Positions 1 to 10,250 of a stretch of DNA of 64,000 nucleotides are shown piece after piece. The notes beneath the pieces are model-generated. The model saw only the letters and a list, made by a program, of their open reading frames with translations, did no database searches and was not told the DNA's origin. The stretch's first letter is position 1, and each line of letters begins with the position of its first letter. The stretch is from Leclercia adecarboxylata (GTDB taxonomy: Bacteria; Pseudomonadota; Gammaproteobacteria; Enterobacterales; Enterobacteriaceae). The DNA lies in contig NZ_CP040889.1 of the NCBI RefSeq assembly GCF_006171285.1, forward strand, positions 496,001 through 560,000. The letters run 5' to 3'. A program made the translations under genes and the position numbers.

Positions 1-565
1 TGGCTTTGGTCAGCTCAAACGGGTCGAATTCGGTGGCGCGCGCCGGATAGTCTTTACGCAGCGGGTGGCCGGTCCAGGTCTGCGGCATCATGATGCGCGT
101 CAGGTGCGGGTGGCCATCGAAGGTCATGCCGAACATTTCCCAGGTTTCACGCTCGTACCAGTTGGCGTTCGGGAACAGTTTGGTGATCGTCGGCAGATGC
201 ATGTCGTTTTCAGACAATGCCACCTTGAGCATGATATCCGTGTTGCGGTCTATTGAGATCAGGTGGTAGAAAACGGAAAAATCCGCCGCGGGTAAACCGT
301 GGCGGTGGGTACGCAGACGTTCGTCCATGCCGTGTAAGTCAAACAGCATGACGTAAGGTTTAGGTAGTTTCTTTAGGAAATCAACCACTTCCAGTAACTG
401 CTCACGCTTCACCCAAACAACGGGTACCCCGGTGCGGGTGGCCTGAACAGTAAAGGCATCCGGCCCAAAACGGTTGCGCAGTTCGCCGATGACCGGGTCA
501 TCAAGATGATCCCGTGTTTGCCAGGCGGCGTCTTGCGCGGTTAAGTCGGTCATAGTGTTCACCAT
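1..565 (-). CDS. nuoC: NADH-quinone oxidoreductase subunit C/D, N-terminal part (cut by window edge)
   Basis: Peripheral-arm subunit of respiratory complex I (NADH to ubiquinone, proton pumping). The first ~188 codons are visible and match the 30-kDa (NuoC) half of the fused enterobacterial NuoCD protein, including the family signature [10 protein letters not shown] and the run RIMMPQTW. The NuoD half lies beyond position 1, so the fusion itself is inferred from the family. Two starts are possible: ATG at 565 (giving MVNTMTDL, as in E. coli) or ATG at 553, which has GGTGA a few bases upstream. I chose 565 by homology. It lies 89 bases after nuoB in the nuoABC(D) order and is surely cotranscribed with it. 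Confidence 0.95.
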   Translation of the reverse strand, partial: MVNTMTDLTAQDAAWQTRDHLDDPVIGELRNRFGPDAFTVQATRTGVPVVWVKREQLLEVVDFLKKLPKPYVMLFDLHGMDERLRTHRHGLPAADFSVFYHLISIDRNTDIMLKVALSENDMHLPTITKLFPNANWYERETWEMFGMTFDGHPHLTRIMMPQTWTGHPLRKDYPARATEFDPFELTKA

Positions 566-654
566 TGCAAAAGGTCCGTGGTGACTGTCGGGCGTGGCTT
601 CGCGCTATTTGAATAGTGATATGCGAAGGTTATCTCCATGCCCACAGGCGCAAA

Positions 655-1329
655 TTAAATTTCGTCTGGTGTACGCAGATTGGTCACTGCAATACGTTCG
701 CCGCGTTTACGCTCGCGCTCAGACTGCATGTTAGCGCGGTACACGCCCTGGTCACCCACAACCCAGGAGAGCGGACGGCGTTCTTTGCCAATCGACTCCT
801 GCAACAGCATCAGCGCCTGCATGTAGGCTTCTGGACGCGGTGGGCAGCCCGGGATGTAAACGTCAACAGGGATAAACTTATCTACACCTTGTACGACGGA
901 ATAGATGTCGTACATGCCGCCAGAGTTTGCACAAGCGCCCATGGAGATAACCCATTTTGGCTCGAGCATCTGGTCGTACAGACGCTGAATGACCGGTGCC
1001 ATTTTGGTAAAGCAGGTACCCGCAACCACCATCAGGTCAGCCTGACGCGGAGAGGCACGCAGTACTTCTGCACCAAAACGCGCAACGTCATGCACCGCAG
1101 TGAATGACGTCACCATTTCAACGTAGCAGCAAGAAAGGCCAAAGTTGTATGGCCAGATGGAGTTCTTACGACCCCAGTTGACCATATCGTGCATGGCATG
1201 CTCGAGCTTGCCCATGTACACGCTTTTATTGACTTCTTGCTCCAGGGGGTCGGTTACGATCTCCTGCTTTTGCAGGGGGTAACGGTCATTCTCACCGTTA
1301 GGATCTATGCGGGTGAGCGTATAATCCAT
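655..1329 (-). CDS. nuoB: NADH-quinone oxidoreductase subunit B
   Basis: Complex I subunit that carries the terminal 4Fe-4S cluster N2 and passes electrons to quinone. The protein is 224 residues (E. coli 220). The cluster ligands are visible: the tandem Cys67-Cys68 in GLSCCYV, Cys133 in MGACANSGG and Cys162 in IPGCPPRP, each displaced by four residues from the E. coli numbering. A further conserved Cys106 sits in AGTCF. It is soluble, at the junction of the peripheral arm and membrane arm. It starts 15 bases after nuoA, consistent with translation from one nuo transcript. No oddities. Confidence 0.97.
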   Translation of the reverse strand: MDYTLTRIDPNGENDRYPLQKQEIVTDPLEQEVNKSVYMGKLEHAMHDMVNWGRKNSIWPYNFGLSCCYVEMVTSFTAVHDVARFGAEVLRASPRQADLMVVAGTCFTKMAPVIQRLYDQMLEPKWVISMGACANSGGMYDIYSVVQGVDKFIPVDVYIPGCPPRPEAYMQALMLLQESIGKERRPLSWVVGDQGVYRANMQSERERKRGERIAVTNLRTPDEI

Positions 1330-1344
1330 CTTATTGCCTCGCTG

Positions 1345-1785
1345 TTACTGCTGACGATTAGAGATACTGTTTTCCGGGTTGATACGTTCACGGCGTGAAC
1401 GCGCAGGTGTCCAGTCCAGCGCGCCAATACGCACCAGATAAACCAGACCGGCCAGTAACACTAAAATGAAAATTGCGGCCTCGACAAAGCCTACCCAGCC
1501 ACTCTCACGAATGGAGGTCGACCATGCGAACAGGTAAAGCGCTTCCACGTCGAAAATGACGAAGAACATAGCTACCAGATAGAACTTGGCAGACAGGCGT
1601 AAACGCGCGGTACCTACCGAATCGATACCCGATTCGAATGGCGTGTTTTTGTGCCTTGCGCGGGCGCGACCGCCCAGGAACCAGCCGCCGACTAACATCA
1701 GGCAGCACAGGCCAATGGCAACGATAAGAAAGATTGCGAATGCCCAGTGATGAGCGATGACTTCTGTGGATGTTGACATACTCAT
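1345..1785 (-). CDS. nuoA: NADH-quinone oxidoreductase subunit A
   Basis: Small membrane subunit of complex I, first gene of the nuo operon. It has 146 residues with three hydrophobic helices (about 13-38, 68-90 and 97-118) and the conserved acidic loop FESGIDSVG between helices 1 and 2, which in the family lines the quinone site. Length equals that of E. coli NuoA. The nuo promoter must lie in the long untranslated stretch upstream (1786 to about 2330), as no other gene stands between it and lrhA. Confidence 0.96.
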   Translation of the reverse strand: MSMSTSTEVIAHHWAFAIFLIVAIGLCCLMLVGGWFLGGRARARHKNTPFESGIDSVGTARLRLSAKFYLVAMFFVIFDVEALYLFAWSTSIRESGWVGFVEAAIFILVLLAGLVYLVRIGALDWTPARSRRERINPENSISNRQQ

Positions 1786-2331
1786 TGCTTACTCATCAAA
1801 AGTGATACCTGAGACACTGCTCTTACTGGCAGATGGGCATCACATCGATTCATGGGGAGGAACAAATAACCGTACACTAACTGTCGAAAATGAGACATAG
1901 ACAGCAAAATGATGTGGTTTTTTACTCCTTTCTATAACCTTTTGTCAACTTTAACAAAAGTTTCTTCACATTAAATTACATCGATCGAACTTCATTAACA
2001 TTTAATGCCCTTTACCCTCAAAAACTGTGAGGCGCGTTCCTGCGTCAGGGTGTTGAATCGTGTCCGTAATGAACTAATACAAAGATTACCCGCCTATTTT
2101 GACAGTATTTGCCGTCGATTCCTCCCCCCAAAGAGGAGTATTTTCTTGATCTGTGACACGCTTTTGTTAATTCAATCAAAAAAACGGCAACATCTTTGCT
2201 GCTTTTTTAACATGCCCATTGACATTAGAAAGAAGAAGTATAGCGGGTTTTCGGAGGAAGGCTTAATTACTATCAGATTGATAAAAAAGAAGAATAGTAA
2301 AAACTTAAGGCAAACTAACGCAGTCGCATGC
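1786..2331 (-). promoter_or_regulatory. nuo operon promoter/leader region with an ArcA-like site
   Basis: About 550 bases of AT-rich DNA between nuoA and the lrhA terminator. I see no convincing gene; the short open frame at 2005-2406 on the other strand has no homology I recognise and overlaps the lrhA terminator. At 1996-2010 the minus strand reads GGGCATTAAATGTTA, 12 of 15 matches to the ArcA-P consensus GTTAATTAAATGTTA. The E. coli nuo promoter is known to be long and controlled by ArcA, NarL, FNR and IHF, so the placement fits. The exact -10/-35 was not assigned. Confidence 0.5.
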
Positions 2332-2376
2332 AAAAAAAGAACCACTGTGCGATGGGGTCGCGCCAGTGGCTCTTTT
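2332..2376 (-). terminator. Rho-independent terminator of lrhA
   Basis: On the minus strand, AGCCACTG pairs with CAGTGGTT across a loop of about 15 bases and is followed by TCTTTTTTT. It starts 40 bases past the lrhA stop codon. The mirror side also has a short T run, so weak termination in the other direction is possible. Confidence 0.8.
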
Positions 2377-2415
2377 AAGTATCAACGAATTGTTACCAGA
2401 ATATGAGGGTTTCGT

Positions 2416-3354
2416 TTACTCGAAATCGCGCTCGATCACCAGGGAGTCATCCCCTCCTTCTGGGGTAACATTATTGTACTGCCAGGGGTTGTGGTAATTA
2501 TCCATGGCGTTGAAGATGGTCTGTGCGAGTTCATTGTTGCTGGCCGGGTTGTGGCATAGCATGTACTCGGTATCCGGCAGCGCAGGCAATCCGTCGGCTT
2601 TACCTAACACGCGTAAATCAGGGCTCATCATCTCAACAGGTCGTGCCGTCACGCCAAGACCTGCTTTGACCGCGGCGCGGATGGCAGGCAGCGTTGAGGC
2701 GACGTAAGCCAGTCGCCATGGAACATTGGCGGCATTGAGCGTGGACAGCACAACGTCGCGGAACGGGCTGGGATCGTCCAGCAGCACCAGCGGCACCGGT
2801 TCACCGCGCTGCAGCGTAAACTCGGCGGCACAGTACCAGTGGGTCGGAGAGGTGCGCAGCGTCAGACACTCAAACTGGCTGGTACGATGGGTCGTCACCA
2901 CCAGATCGACCTCCTGCTCCTGCAGCATATCAACCATAAAAGCGTTGCGTTTAACCCTGACATCAAGAGCAAGTTTCGGATAAACCGAACTGATGCGGTT
3001 GAGCAGAAACGGCAGAATGGTATCGGCTGACTCATCGGATGCACCTAATGTTAAGACACCCTGCAGGTTGCTAAACATTAATGATGAACATGCTTCATCA
3101 TTAAAACGCAGAATTTTTCTGGCGTAACCCAGCAGCTGAATACCATGCTCAGTCAACAGCTTGTTGCGCCCATGGCGGGCAAAGAGCTCTTTGCCGACCA
3201 GTTGTTCCAGTCTTTGCATTTGTTGACTGACTGCAGACTGGGTACGGCAAACTGCCGCCGCCGCCGCAGCAAAGGTGTTCAGATCGGCGACCGCCACAAA
3301 GGTTCTCAGCAGATCGAGGTCGAGGTTCATTATCGGACGATTTGCATTAATCAT
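2416..3354 (-). CDS. lrhA: LysR-type transcriptional regulator LrhA
   Basis: LysR-family regulator. In E. coli LrhA represses flhDC (motility and chemotaxis master operon), type 1 fimbriae and, indirectly, RpoS translation. It has 312 residues as in E. coli. The N-terminal winged helix-turn-helix is at about 12-70 ([15 protein letters not shown] ... [17 protein letters not shown]) and the effector-binding domain at about 95-290. The C-terminal acidic tail is shared with E. coli. It is preceded by a very long untranscribed or leader region, as in E. coli where lrhA autoregulates and responds to RcsB. Its motility role is relevant to the flagellin gene at 51,240 in the same window. Confidence 0.95.
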   Translation of the reverse strand: MINANRPIMNLDLDLLRTFVAVADLNTFAAAAAAVCRTQSAVSQQMQRLEQLVGKELFARHGRNKLLTEHGIQLLGYARKILRFNDEACSSLMFSNLQGVLTLGASDESADTILPFLLNRISSVYPKLALDVRVKRNAFMVDMLQEQEVDLVVTTHRTSQFECLTLRTSPTHWYCAAEFTLQRGEPVPLVLLDDPSPFRDVVLSTLNAANVPWRLAYVASTLPAIRAAVKAGLGVTARPVEMMSPDLRVLGKADGLPALPDTEYMLCHNPASNNELAQTIFNAMDNYHNPWQYNNVTPEGGDDSLVIERDFE

Positions 3355-4301
3355 ATCTTTTCACTTACAGGTTGCTCGTGCGGAGCTGCCCCGGGTTTAA
3401 GCTGTGTGCGTAAAAGTAATACAGTTCCCTCTGAACAAAATCCTCTGACGTCCCGGTCCGGCAGTGTGCCTGCAAAATGTAATTGAGCTGGGTATATCAG
3501 TGGTCAGAAACAACTTATCTGACGTTATTTTTATTCTCAAAAGCGTTCGAGATATATTGATGTTTGCCGGATGATGTAAATTCCATTAAAGAAGATGCAT
3601 TTCCAACGTCAACTTTATCGCAGTACAGGTTAAGCAGCAATGGTGTCGCTTAACTTCTCAAGGCAGAGATAATTCTAACAATTACAATAAACTATTAAAG
3701 GTCCAGGCATCAAGGCCTGCGGTGGCCTGTTATCTGGCATCACTCAACCCGGGTTACATCTTACCCTAAAACCTTTTTATTTATAAGCCTTATTGCAGTT
3801 CTTGTGATTTAACCTTAATGATAACTAACTAAACTAATTTTATTAATATTAACGAAAGTTGCGATTTCGTCTTTATTCAGAAATAAATAATAATTGAAAC
3901 AGGACTTAATGATTAATAATACTTAACATTAATTTCACATGAGCAACGTTAATATAAAAAGGCAGGAAAGCGAATACCAGGATGTTTCATTCAGCTTTTT
4001 CGAAACATCACCAGAGGAAACTGTAGCACTGCCAGCGTAAGTCGCTCAACACGCGGCTTTTTCACAGCGAAAAATCCACTTCAGGCCGCCTCAGGCAATA
4101 CAAAAAACCATACAAAAGCCGAAATTCACCCGATAAAATGAATTGCGCTTAAAAAAATAGATAAAAATTTCATAGTCGACAGCCACCAATGTTCAAAATC
4201 TTCTTCTGCCAATGCTTCAAAATCGGGCAATCGAGGAGTACATTGTTTCGTGCTGACTTCCACGGCAGGACGTCGCAATAACAGTAAAAGGTCAAAGATT
4301 C
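3355..4301. promoter_or_regulatory. Long divergent intergenic region between lrhA and alaA
   Basis: 947 bases without a recognisable gene, markedly AT-rich at 3780-3960. It must hold the promoters of lrhA (leftward) and alaA (rightward). Visible structure: an imperfect hairpin AGGCC/GGCCT near 3715-3735, and an inverted repeat GATGTTTC...GAAACATC at about 3982-4012. Neither has a terminator T run. E. coli has a similarly long region here with a several-hundred-base lrhA leader. I could not assign operators with confidence. Confidence 0.6.
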
Positions 4302-5516
4302 ATGTCACCCATCGAAAAATCCAGCAAGTTAGATAACGTTTGTTATGACATTCGTGGCCCGGTTCTTAAAGAGGCAAAGCGTCTCGAAGAAGAAGGTAAT
4401 AAAGTACTTAAGCTCAATATCGGTAACCCGGCGCCATTTGGTTTTGATGCACCGGATGAAATTCTGGTTGATGTGATCCGCAACCTGCCGACGGCGCAAG
4501 GTTATTGCGACTCAAAAGGTCTCTATTCAGCGCGTAAAGCCATCATGCAGCATTATCAGGCGCGTGGCATGCGTGATGTGACCGTCGAAGATATCTATAT
4601 CGGTAACGGTGTTTCCGAGCTGATCGTCCAGGCGATGCAGGCCCTGCTGAACAGCGGCGACGAAATGCTGGTGCCCGCCCCTGATTACCCGCTGTGGACC
4701 GCGGCTGTGTCGCTCTCAAGCGGTAAAGCGGTACACTACCTGTGCGATGAATCCTCCGACTGGTTCCCCGATCTGGATGATATTCGCGCCAAAATCACGC
4801 CGCGTACCCGCGGGATCGTCATTATCAACCCGAACAACCCGACCGGCGCCGTCTACTCTAAAGAGCTGCTGCTGGAGATCGTCGAGCTGGCCCGCCAGCA
4901 TAACCTGATCATCTTCGCCGACGAGATCTACGACAAAATTCTGTACGACGCTTCGCAGCACCACTCCATCGCCGCGCTGGCGCCGGATCTGCTGACGGTC
5001 ACCTTTAACGGACTGTCTAAAACCTATCGTGTTGCCGGTTTCCGTCAGGGCTGGATGGTGCTGAACGGGCCGAAGAAACACGCCAAAGGCTATATCGAAG
5101 GTCTGGAGATGCTGGCCTCGATGCGTCTTTGCGCCAACGTCCCGGCGCAGCACGCGATCCAGACGGCGCTGGGCGGCTATCAGAGCATCAGTGAATTTAT
5201 CGTGCCGGGCGGGCGTCTGTATGAGCAGCGCCAGCGCGCGTGGGAGCTGATTAACGATATTCCGGGCGTCTCCTGCGTGAAGCCAAACGGCGCGCTGTAC
5301 ATGTTCCCGAAAATCGACATCAAACGCTTTAACATCTTTGACGATCAGAAGATGGTGCTCGATTTCCTGCTGCAGGAAAAAGTGTTGCTGGTTCAGGGAA
5401 CGGCGTTTAACTGGCCGTGGCCTGACCATGTGCGTATCGTGACGCTACCGCGCGAGGATGAGCTGGAAATGGCCATCAGCCGGTTCGGGCGCTTCCTCTC
5501 CGGATACCATCAGTAA
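4302..5516 (+). CDS. alaA: Glutamate-pyruvate aminotransferase AlaA
   Basis: PLP-dependent class I/II aminotransferase. It is the main alanine-forming transaminase of E. coli (pyruvate + glutamate to alanine + 2-oxoglutarate). It has 404 residues and is nearly identical to E. coli AlaA (formerly YfbQ). The Schiff-base lysine is Lys240 in NGLSKTYR. The PLP-phosphate environment SKTYRVAGFRQGW, the NPNNPTGAVY motif (177-186) and the C-terminal substrate Arg region (HVRIVTLPR) are all present. The start ATG is preceded by a weak AAAAGG. It is followed by a strong terminator, so it is monocistronic. Confidence 0.97.
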   Translation: MSPIEKSSKLDNVCYDIRGPVLKEAKRLEEEGNKVLKLNIGNPAPFGFDAPDEILVDVIRNLPTAQGYCDSKGLYSARKAIMQHYQARGMRDVTVEDIYIGNGVSELIVQAMQALLNSGDEMLVPAPDYPLWTAAVSLSSGKAVHYLCDESSDWFPDLDDIRAKITPRTRGIVIINPNNPTGAVYSKELLLEIVELARQHNLIIFADEIYDKILYDASQHHSIAALAPDLLTVTFNGLSKTYRVAGFRQGWMVLNGPKKHAKGYIEGLEMLASMRLCANVPAQHAIQTALGGYQSISEFIVPGGRLYEQRQRAWELINDIPGVSCVKPNGALYMFPKIDIKRFNIFDDQKMVLDFLLQEKVLLVQGTAFNWPWPDHVRIVTLPREDELEMAISRFGRFLSGYHQ

Positions 5517-5523
5517 AACCATC

Positions 5524-5551
5524 ATCGGGCTGCCACAGGCAGCCCGATTTG
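5524..5551 (+). terminator. Terminator of alaA
   Basis: Perfect 11-bp stem ATCGGGCTGCC/GGCAGCCCGAT with an ACA loop followed by a short TTT, 7 bases past the alaA stop. Confidence 0.8.
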
Positions 5552-5610
5552 CATCTCTCCTCCCCTCCCCTCACAATGAAACCTGTCGCTGTGCAGAATT
5601 AAGGTAACTT

Positions 5611-6210
5611 ATGAGTCAGAGTCATTTCTTCGCCCATCTTTCCCGCCTGAAACTGATCAACCGCTGGCCGCTGATGCGCAACGTGCGCACCGAGAATGTT
5701 TCCGAACACAGCCTGCAGGTTGCCATGGTCGCCCACGCGCTGGCCGCCATCAAAAACCGCAAGTTCAACGGTCAGGTGAATGCCGAACGGATCGCACTGC
5801 TGGCGATGTACCACGATGCTTCTGAGGTGCTGACAGGGGATCTGCCCACCCCGGTGAAATACTTCAATTCGCAGATCGCCCAGGAGTACAAGGCGATTGA
5901 AAAAATTGCCCAGCAAAAACTGGTCGACATGGTGCCGGAAGAGCTGCGGGATATCTTTGAGCCCTTGATAGACGAGCAGAGCTACAGCGAAGAAGAACAT
6001 CGGATCGTTAAGCAGGCCGATGCGCTGTGCGCCTACCTGAAATGTCTTGAGGAGCTTTCAGCCGGTAACCACGAATTTTTGCTGGCGAAAACCCGGCTTG
6101 AAAAGACGCTCGAGGCGCGACGCAGTGAAGAGATGGACTACTTCATGGAGGTGTTTGTCCCGAGCTTCCAGCTGTCGCTGGATGAGATCAGCCAGGATTC
6201 CCCGCTGTAG
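5611..6210 (+). CDS. yfbR: 5'-deoxynucleotidase YfbR
   Basis: HD-domain phosphohydrolase that removes the 5' phosphate from deoxyribonucleoside monophosphates and needs a divalent metal. It has 199 residues, as in E. coli. The HD metal ligands are all in place: His33 (SEHS), His68-Asp69 (MYHDASE, with Glu72) and Asp137 (KQADAL). It is a soluble dimer in the family. SD AAGGT lies upstream of the ATG. It stands alone between the alaA terminator and a REP-like element. Confidence 0.96.
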   Translation: MSQSHFFAHLSRLKLINRWPLMRNVRTENVSEHSLQVAMVAHALAAIKNRKFNGQVNAERIALLAMYHDASEVLTGDLPTPVKYFNSQIAQEYKAIEKIAQQKLVDMVPEELRDIFEPLIDEQSYSEEEHRIVKQADALCAYLKCLEELSAGNHEFLLAKTRLEKTLEARRSEEMDYFMEVFVPSFQLSLDEISQDSPL

Positions 6211-6212
6211 AT

Positions 6213-6286
6213 TACGCCTGGCGGCGCTTCGCTTGCGCAGGCCTACGATTGTGCAGGCCGGGTAAGGCGGAGCCGCCACCCGGCTT
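6213..6286. repeat. REP/BIME-type repetitive extragenic palindrome
   Basis: Two inverted REP-like units (GCCTGGCGGCGCTTCGCTTG near 6216 and GGCCGGGTAAGGCGG near 6258) sit between the convergent genes yfbR and yfbS. They resemble enterobacterial BIMEs, which protect 3' ends and bind gyrase or IHF. Confidence 0.8.
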
Positions 6287-6291
6287 CAGTC

Positions 6292-8124
6292 TCAAAACGG
6301 GAACAACACCGGGATCATCACTACGCACACCAGCATGACCAGAATGGTAAACGGCACGCCGAGCTTCACGAAGTCGCTGAAGGTATATTTGCCAGGCCCC
6401 AGCACCAGGGTGTTAACCGGGGACGAGACCGGAGTCATAAACGCAGCGGAAGCGGCCATCGCCACCATCATGGCGAAAGGATATGGCGATACTCCCATCG
6501 ATTTCGCCATCGCCAGGGCGATAGGCGCCATCAGCACCGCCGTCGCGGTATTGGAGATAAACAGCCCGATAGTGGCGCACATGATGAACAGGCACATCAG
6601 CATTATATAAGGGCCGTAGCCGCCGCCCACCTCCATCAGCCCTTTCACCACCAGATCGACACCGCCGGTTTTTTGCAGGGCCAGCGCGAAGGGCATCATC
6701 CCGACAATCAAAATAATGCTCGGCCAGTGAATGGCTTTGTAAGCGCTTTCAGCATCAATGCAGCGGAATTTTCCCATCAGCAAACAGGCGATAATCGCCG
6801 CCACCGGATTAGGGATTTCGTCGGTTAGCATCAGGGCCACCATCAGCACCAGACAAAAAATGGCGTGCGGCGCCTGACTGTGGGCGGGAGACGCATCGCT
6901 GACTTCCACAGGCAAGTTGAGCACCACAAAGTCCCGGCCTCTCTGACCCAACTGGGTGATCAGCTTCCAGTTACCTACCACCAGGAAAATATCTCCCAGC
7001 TGCAGAGGCTCATCCACCACCGAGCCGTTCATCGCTTCGCCGTCGCGCTTTAACCCCACGACGTTCAAACCGTAGCGGGTACGGAATCCTATTTCGCGAA
7101 TGGTTTTGCCGAGCAGCTCCGACTCGGGGATCAAGGATACTTCGGCCATGCCCACATCCAGCGCCTGATCGGAGAAGTACTCCCCGAGCAGGATCATCGG
7201 CTCCAGCAGCTGTTCGCTACAGAAATCGCGCAGATCGACCTCGGCGGATGACATATCAATCAGTAGCACGTCCCGGGCGCGGAATTCCGATACGCCGTTA
7301 ACGTTGACGATAACCCGGCGAAAACGGCGCCAGCGCTCCACGCCGATAACGTTGGCGCCGTAGCGTTCGCGGAGTTTCAAATCATCCAGACGTTGCCCAA
7401 TCAGCGGTGAACCGGGGCGGATCGCCAGACGGCGCGCTCGCCCGGTGAGGCGGTACTCTTTAATCAGATCGCGAAACGTGCGGCGCTTCCAGCCGTCGCG
7501 GGCTTTATCCTGCTTGTCGCTTTTCAGGGCAAAGCGGGTCAGCAGCATGTAGATAATGCCCATCACCAGAATCACCAGCCCCAGCGGCGTCACGCTGAAG
7601 AAGCTGAAACCTTCCAGACCTTCACGCAGCAGTTCACTGTTGACCACCAGGTTCGGGGGCGTCGCCACCAGCGTCATCATGCCGCTGATAAGCCCGGCAA
7701 AGCTGAGCGGCATCATCAGGCGCGAGGGGGAGATCTGCATGCGCATGGAGACGCTCAGCACCACCGGAATAAAGATAGCTACCACCCCGGTGGAGCTCAT
7801 AAAGGCTCCGAGTCCGGCGACCGTGAGCATCAGGAACACCAGCATTTTGGTTTCGCTGTTACCCGCCACGCTGACAAGCCAGGTTCCCATGCTGGTCGCC
7901 ACGCCGGTACGCACCAGGCCGTCACCAATAATAAAGAGGGCCGCAATCAAAATAACGTTGGGATCGCTAAAGCCTGAAAAGGCTTCCGGAAGCGTTAAGG
8001 TGCCGCTCAGCACAAAGGCGACAATCACCAGCAGAGCCACGGCATCCATGCGCACTTTGCCGGTCGCAAAAAGAATAATCGCGATAAGGAGCAGGCTTAA
8101 CACCCAGATAAGTTCACCGTTCAC
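6292..8124 (-). CDS. yfbS: SLC13/DASS-family transporter YfbS with two TrkA-C domains
   Basis: Inner-membrane ion-coupled carboxylate/anion transporter of unknown substrate. It has 610 residues, the same as E. coli YfbS. Architecture: five to six N-terminal helices (about 1-200), two cytoplasmic RCK_C/TrkA-C domains (about 220-400, each with an IGQRL/LGKTI-type motif), then a second half of helices (about 415-610). The conserved [13 protein letters not shown] loop and the [11 protein letters not shown] motif near the C terminus mark the Na+/substrate site of this fold. It is transcribed alone; the hxpA terminator lies just upstream. Confidence 0.93.
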   Translation of the reverse strand: MNGELIWVLSLLLIAIILFATGKVRMDAVALLVIVAFVLSGTLTLPEAFSGFSDPNVILIAALFIIGDGLVRTGVATSMGTWLVSVAGNSETKMLVFLMLTVAGLGAFMSSTGVVAIFIPVVLSVSMRMQISPSRLMMPLSFAGLISGMMTLVATPPNLVVNSELLREGLEGFSFFSVTPLGLVILVMGIIYMLLTRFALKSDKQDKARDGWKRRTFRDLIKEYRLTGRARRLAIRPGSPLIGQRLDDLKLRERYGANVIGVERWRRFRRVIVNVNGVSEFRARDVLLIDMSSAEVDLRDFCSEQLLEPMILLGEYFSDQALDVGMAEVSLIPESELLGKTIREIGFRTRYGLNVVGLKRDGEAMNGSVVDEPLQLGDIFLVVGNWKLITQLGQRGRDFVVLNLPVEVSDASPAHSQAPHAIFCLVLMVALMLTDEIPNPVAAIIACLLMGKFRCIDAESAYKAIHWPSIILIVGMMPFALALQKTGGVDLVVKGLMEVGGGYGPYIMLMCLFIMCATIGLFISNTATAVLMAPIALAMAKSMGVSPYPFAMMVAMAASAAFMTPVSSPVNTLVLGPGKYTFSDFVKLGVPFTILVMLVCVVMIPVLFPF

Positions 8125-8164
8125 AACAGATCCTTGTCAGAAAAGAGTGATGCAGATAGTGCCA

Positions 8165-8190
8165 TAAAAAAGCCCCAACAATGTGGGGCT
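8165..8190 (-). terminator. Terminator of hxpA/yfbT
   Basis: Minus-strand stem AGCCCCAC/GTTGGGGCT with a tight loop, followed by TTTTTAT, 12 bases after the stop codon of the HAD phosphatase gene. Confidence 0.85.
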
Positions 8191-8201
8191 AAATCATGTG
8201 A

Positions 8202-8861
8202 TTACATTTTCCGCGAGACTGTTACATTCCCGTCAGGGGTGCGGCTGACGGCGAGAGCCTCCAGCGTGGTGAGCACAAAGTCAGCCTCGTCCAGACGCGG
8301 CGAACCGGCAGGGACGTTGACGGCAATGACGTGGCTGCCGGCATTGAGGCCCGCCAGCACGCCGGCAGCGGCATCTTCTACCACTACGCACTCTTCAGGC
8401 GGCAGTCCCAGCAGCTCCGCGCCCAGTAAAAAGGCATCGGGCTCCGGCTTGCCCCGCTTGACCCGCTCTGCGGTAATAAACACTTCCGGCAGCGGCAGAC
8501 CTGCTGCTTTATGGCGCGCATGGGCCACAGGAACCGAACCGGAGGTGACGATAGCCCAGGGGATCGCCGCTTCATTCAGGTGTCTGAGCAGTTCCAGCGC
8601 CCCCGGCAGCGCCGTGATGCCGTCGGTATCAGTGGCTTCGACCTGCTCAAGCCAGGTGAACTCCGCCTGAATTTCCGCTTCACTTTTTCCCTGGAGGAAG
8701 TGCCGTAAAGAGGTTATGGCCTGTTTGCCATGGATGAAATTCAGTACGTCCTGATGGTCGATGCCATGTCTGTCGGCCCAACGGCACCAGGAGCGTTCCA
8801 CAACCGGTAGCGAATCAACCAGCGTACCGTCCAGATCAAACAGAAAACCTTTACACTGCAC
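8202..8861 (-). CDS. hxpA: Hexitol/sugar phosphatase (HAD superfamily), YfbT
   Basis: Cytosolic HAD-family sugar-phosphate phosphatase. E. coli YfbT/HxpA acts on hexitol and sugar phosphates. It has 219 residues (E. coli 216). Motif I is DLDGTLVD (nucleophile Asp9, acid/base Asp11), motif II VTSGS (about 105-109), motif III Lys in VKRGKPEPD and motif IV VVEDAAAGV. The cap domain is the small helical C1 type inserted after motif I. It lies 11 bases after yfbU and is followed by a terminator, so it ends a yfbU-hxpA transcript. Confidence 0.92.
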   Translation of the reverse strand: MQCKGFLFDLDGTLVDSLPVVERSWCRWADRHGIDHQDVLNFIHGKQAITSLRHFLQGKSEAEIQAEFTWLEQVEATDTDGITALPGALELLRHLNEAAIPWAIVTSGSVPVAHARHKAAGLPLPEVFITAERVKRGKPEPDAFLLGAELLGLPPEECVVVEDAAAGVLAGLNAGSHVIAVNVPAGSPRLDEADFVLTTLEALAVSRTPDGNVTVSRKM

Positions 8862-8872
8862 ATCTACCTCCG

Positions 8873-9458
<586 letters not shown>

Positions 9459-9914
9459 TCACAAGTCATCAAGGAATGTTTTATCAAGTTGCTTAAATGC
9501 ACGCTTCAGGGTATCCGCCAGCGCCTGATAATCGGGTTTCCCCTCTACTGGCGCGAGCGCCTGGCCAGCATCCTGCAATTTGCTGCGTACTTCATAGAAC
9601 CAGGAGAGCACCGACGGCGGCAAAGGTGTCACCGAGCGTTTGCCCAGCCACCACAGTCCCTGCATCGGCAGGCTCAGGGCAAACAGAGCGGTGGCGACGG
9701 CCGGGCCGAGTTGGCCACCCAATGCAATCTGCCAGCATAAGGTGAAGACAGCGATGGGTGGCATAAAACGGATTGCGTAACGCGTCATGCGGATCACGCG
9801 GTTCTCAACAAACACGGGCGCCAGGCGCTTTTCCATAGGCCACGTCTTTGAATAGTGCTGTCCCCGGCGAAACAGGCTGAAAAAGCTCACGGAAGGATTC
9901 TCGGGTGTCGACAT
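9459..9914 (-). CDS. yfbV: UPF0208 membrane protein YfbV
   Basis: Inner-membrane protein that in E. coli, together with MatP, insulates the Ter macrodomain of the chromosome. It has 151 residues, as in E. coli. Two transmembrane helices (about 45-65 and 69-90) lie within a conserved sequence containing [16 protein letters not shown] and GLWWLGKRS, followed by a cytoplasmic helical tail rich in Lys/Asp. It is divergent from ackA, with a 336-base region between them. Confidence 0.93.
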   Translation of the reverse strand: MSTPENPSVSFFSLFRRGQHYSKTWPMEKRLAPVFVENRVIRMTRYAIRFMPPIAVFTLCWQIALGGQLGPAVATALFALSLPMQGLWWLGKRSVTPLPPSVLSWFYEVRSKLQDAGQALAPVEGKPDYQALADTLKRAFKQLDKTFLDDL

Positions 9915-10250
9915 GGCTTACCTCAACTTCACATATAAAGATTAAAAAATTCGTGCAAAACCACAACTGGTCATGACAACGTTCAAAAACTTTTGTCAGC
10001 GCTACCCAGTATCGGGTATCCTGTGCCGGCCTGCAAAGGCCTTAGACGATGAACGTATACTCGTCAAATTATCGCACATTATGCCATTGCCGGAAAAATG
10101 CGCAAAATGGCATAAAATCATATGTATTCTTTTCGTCATGCCAGAATGTCCTTCCGGCATGATGTTAATCATAAATGTCAGCGATATCTTGCGCTACGAT
10201 CCTTGACTCACTGACGTTTTTTTAGCCACGTATCAATAATAGGTACTTCC
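9915..10250. promoter_or_regulatory. Divergent yfbV-ackA intergenic region with two inverted repeats
   Basis: 336 bases that must carry the promoters of yfbV and of ackA-pta. It contains a perfect 10-bp inverted repeat, TTATGCCATT (10079-10088) and AATGGCATAA (10106-10115), and a second one, TCATGCC (10136-10142) and GGCATGA (10156-10162). No gene is visible. I did not assign a -10/-35 with confidence. Confidence 0.55.

Noticed and set aside
2005..2406. A 133-residue plus-strand open frame in the nuo-lrhA gap
   Set aside because: No homology recognised, no good ribosome binding site, and it runs over the lrhA terminator.
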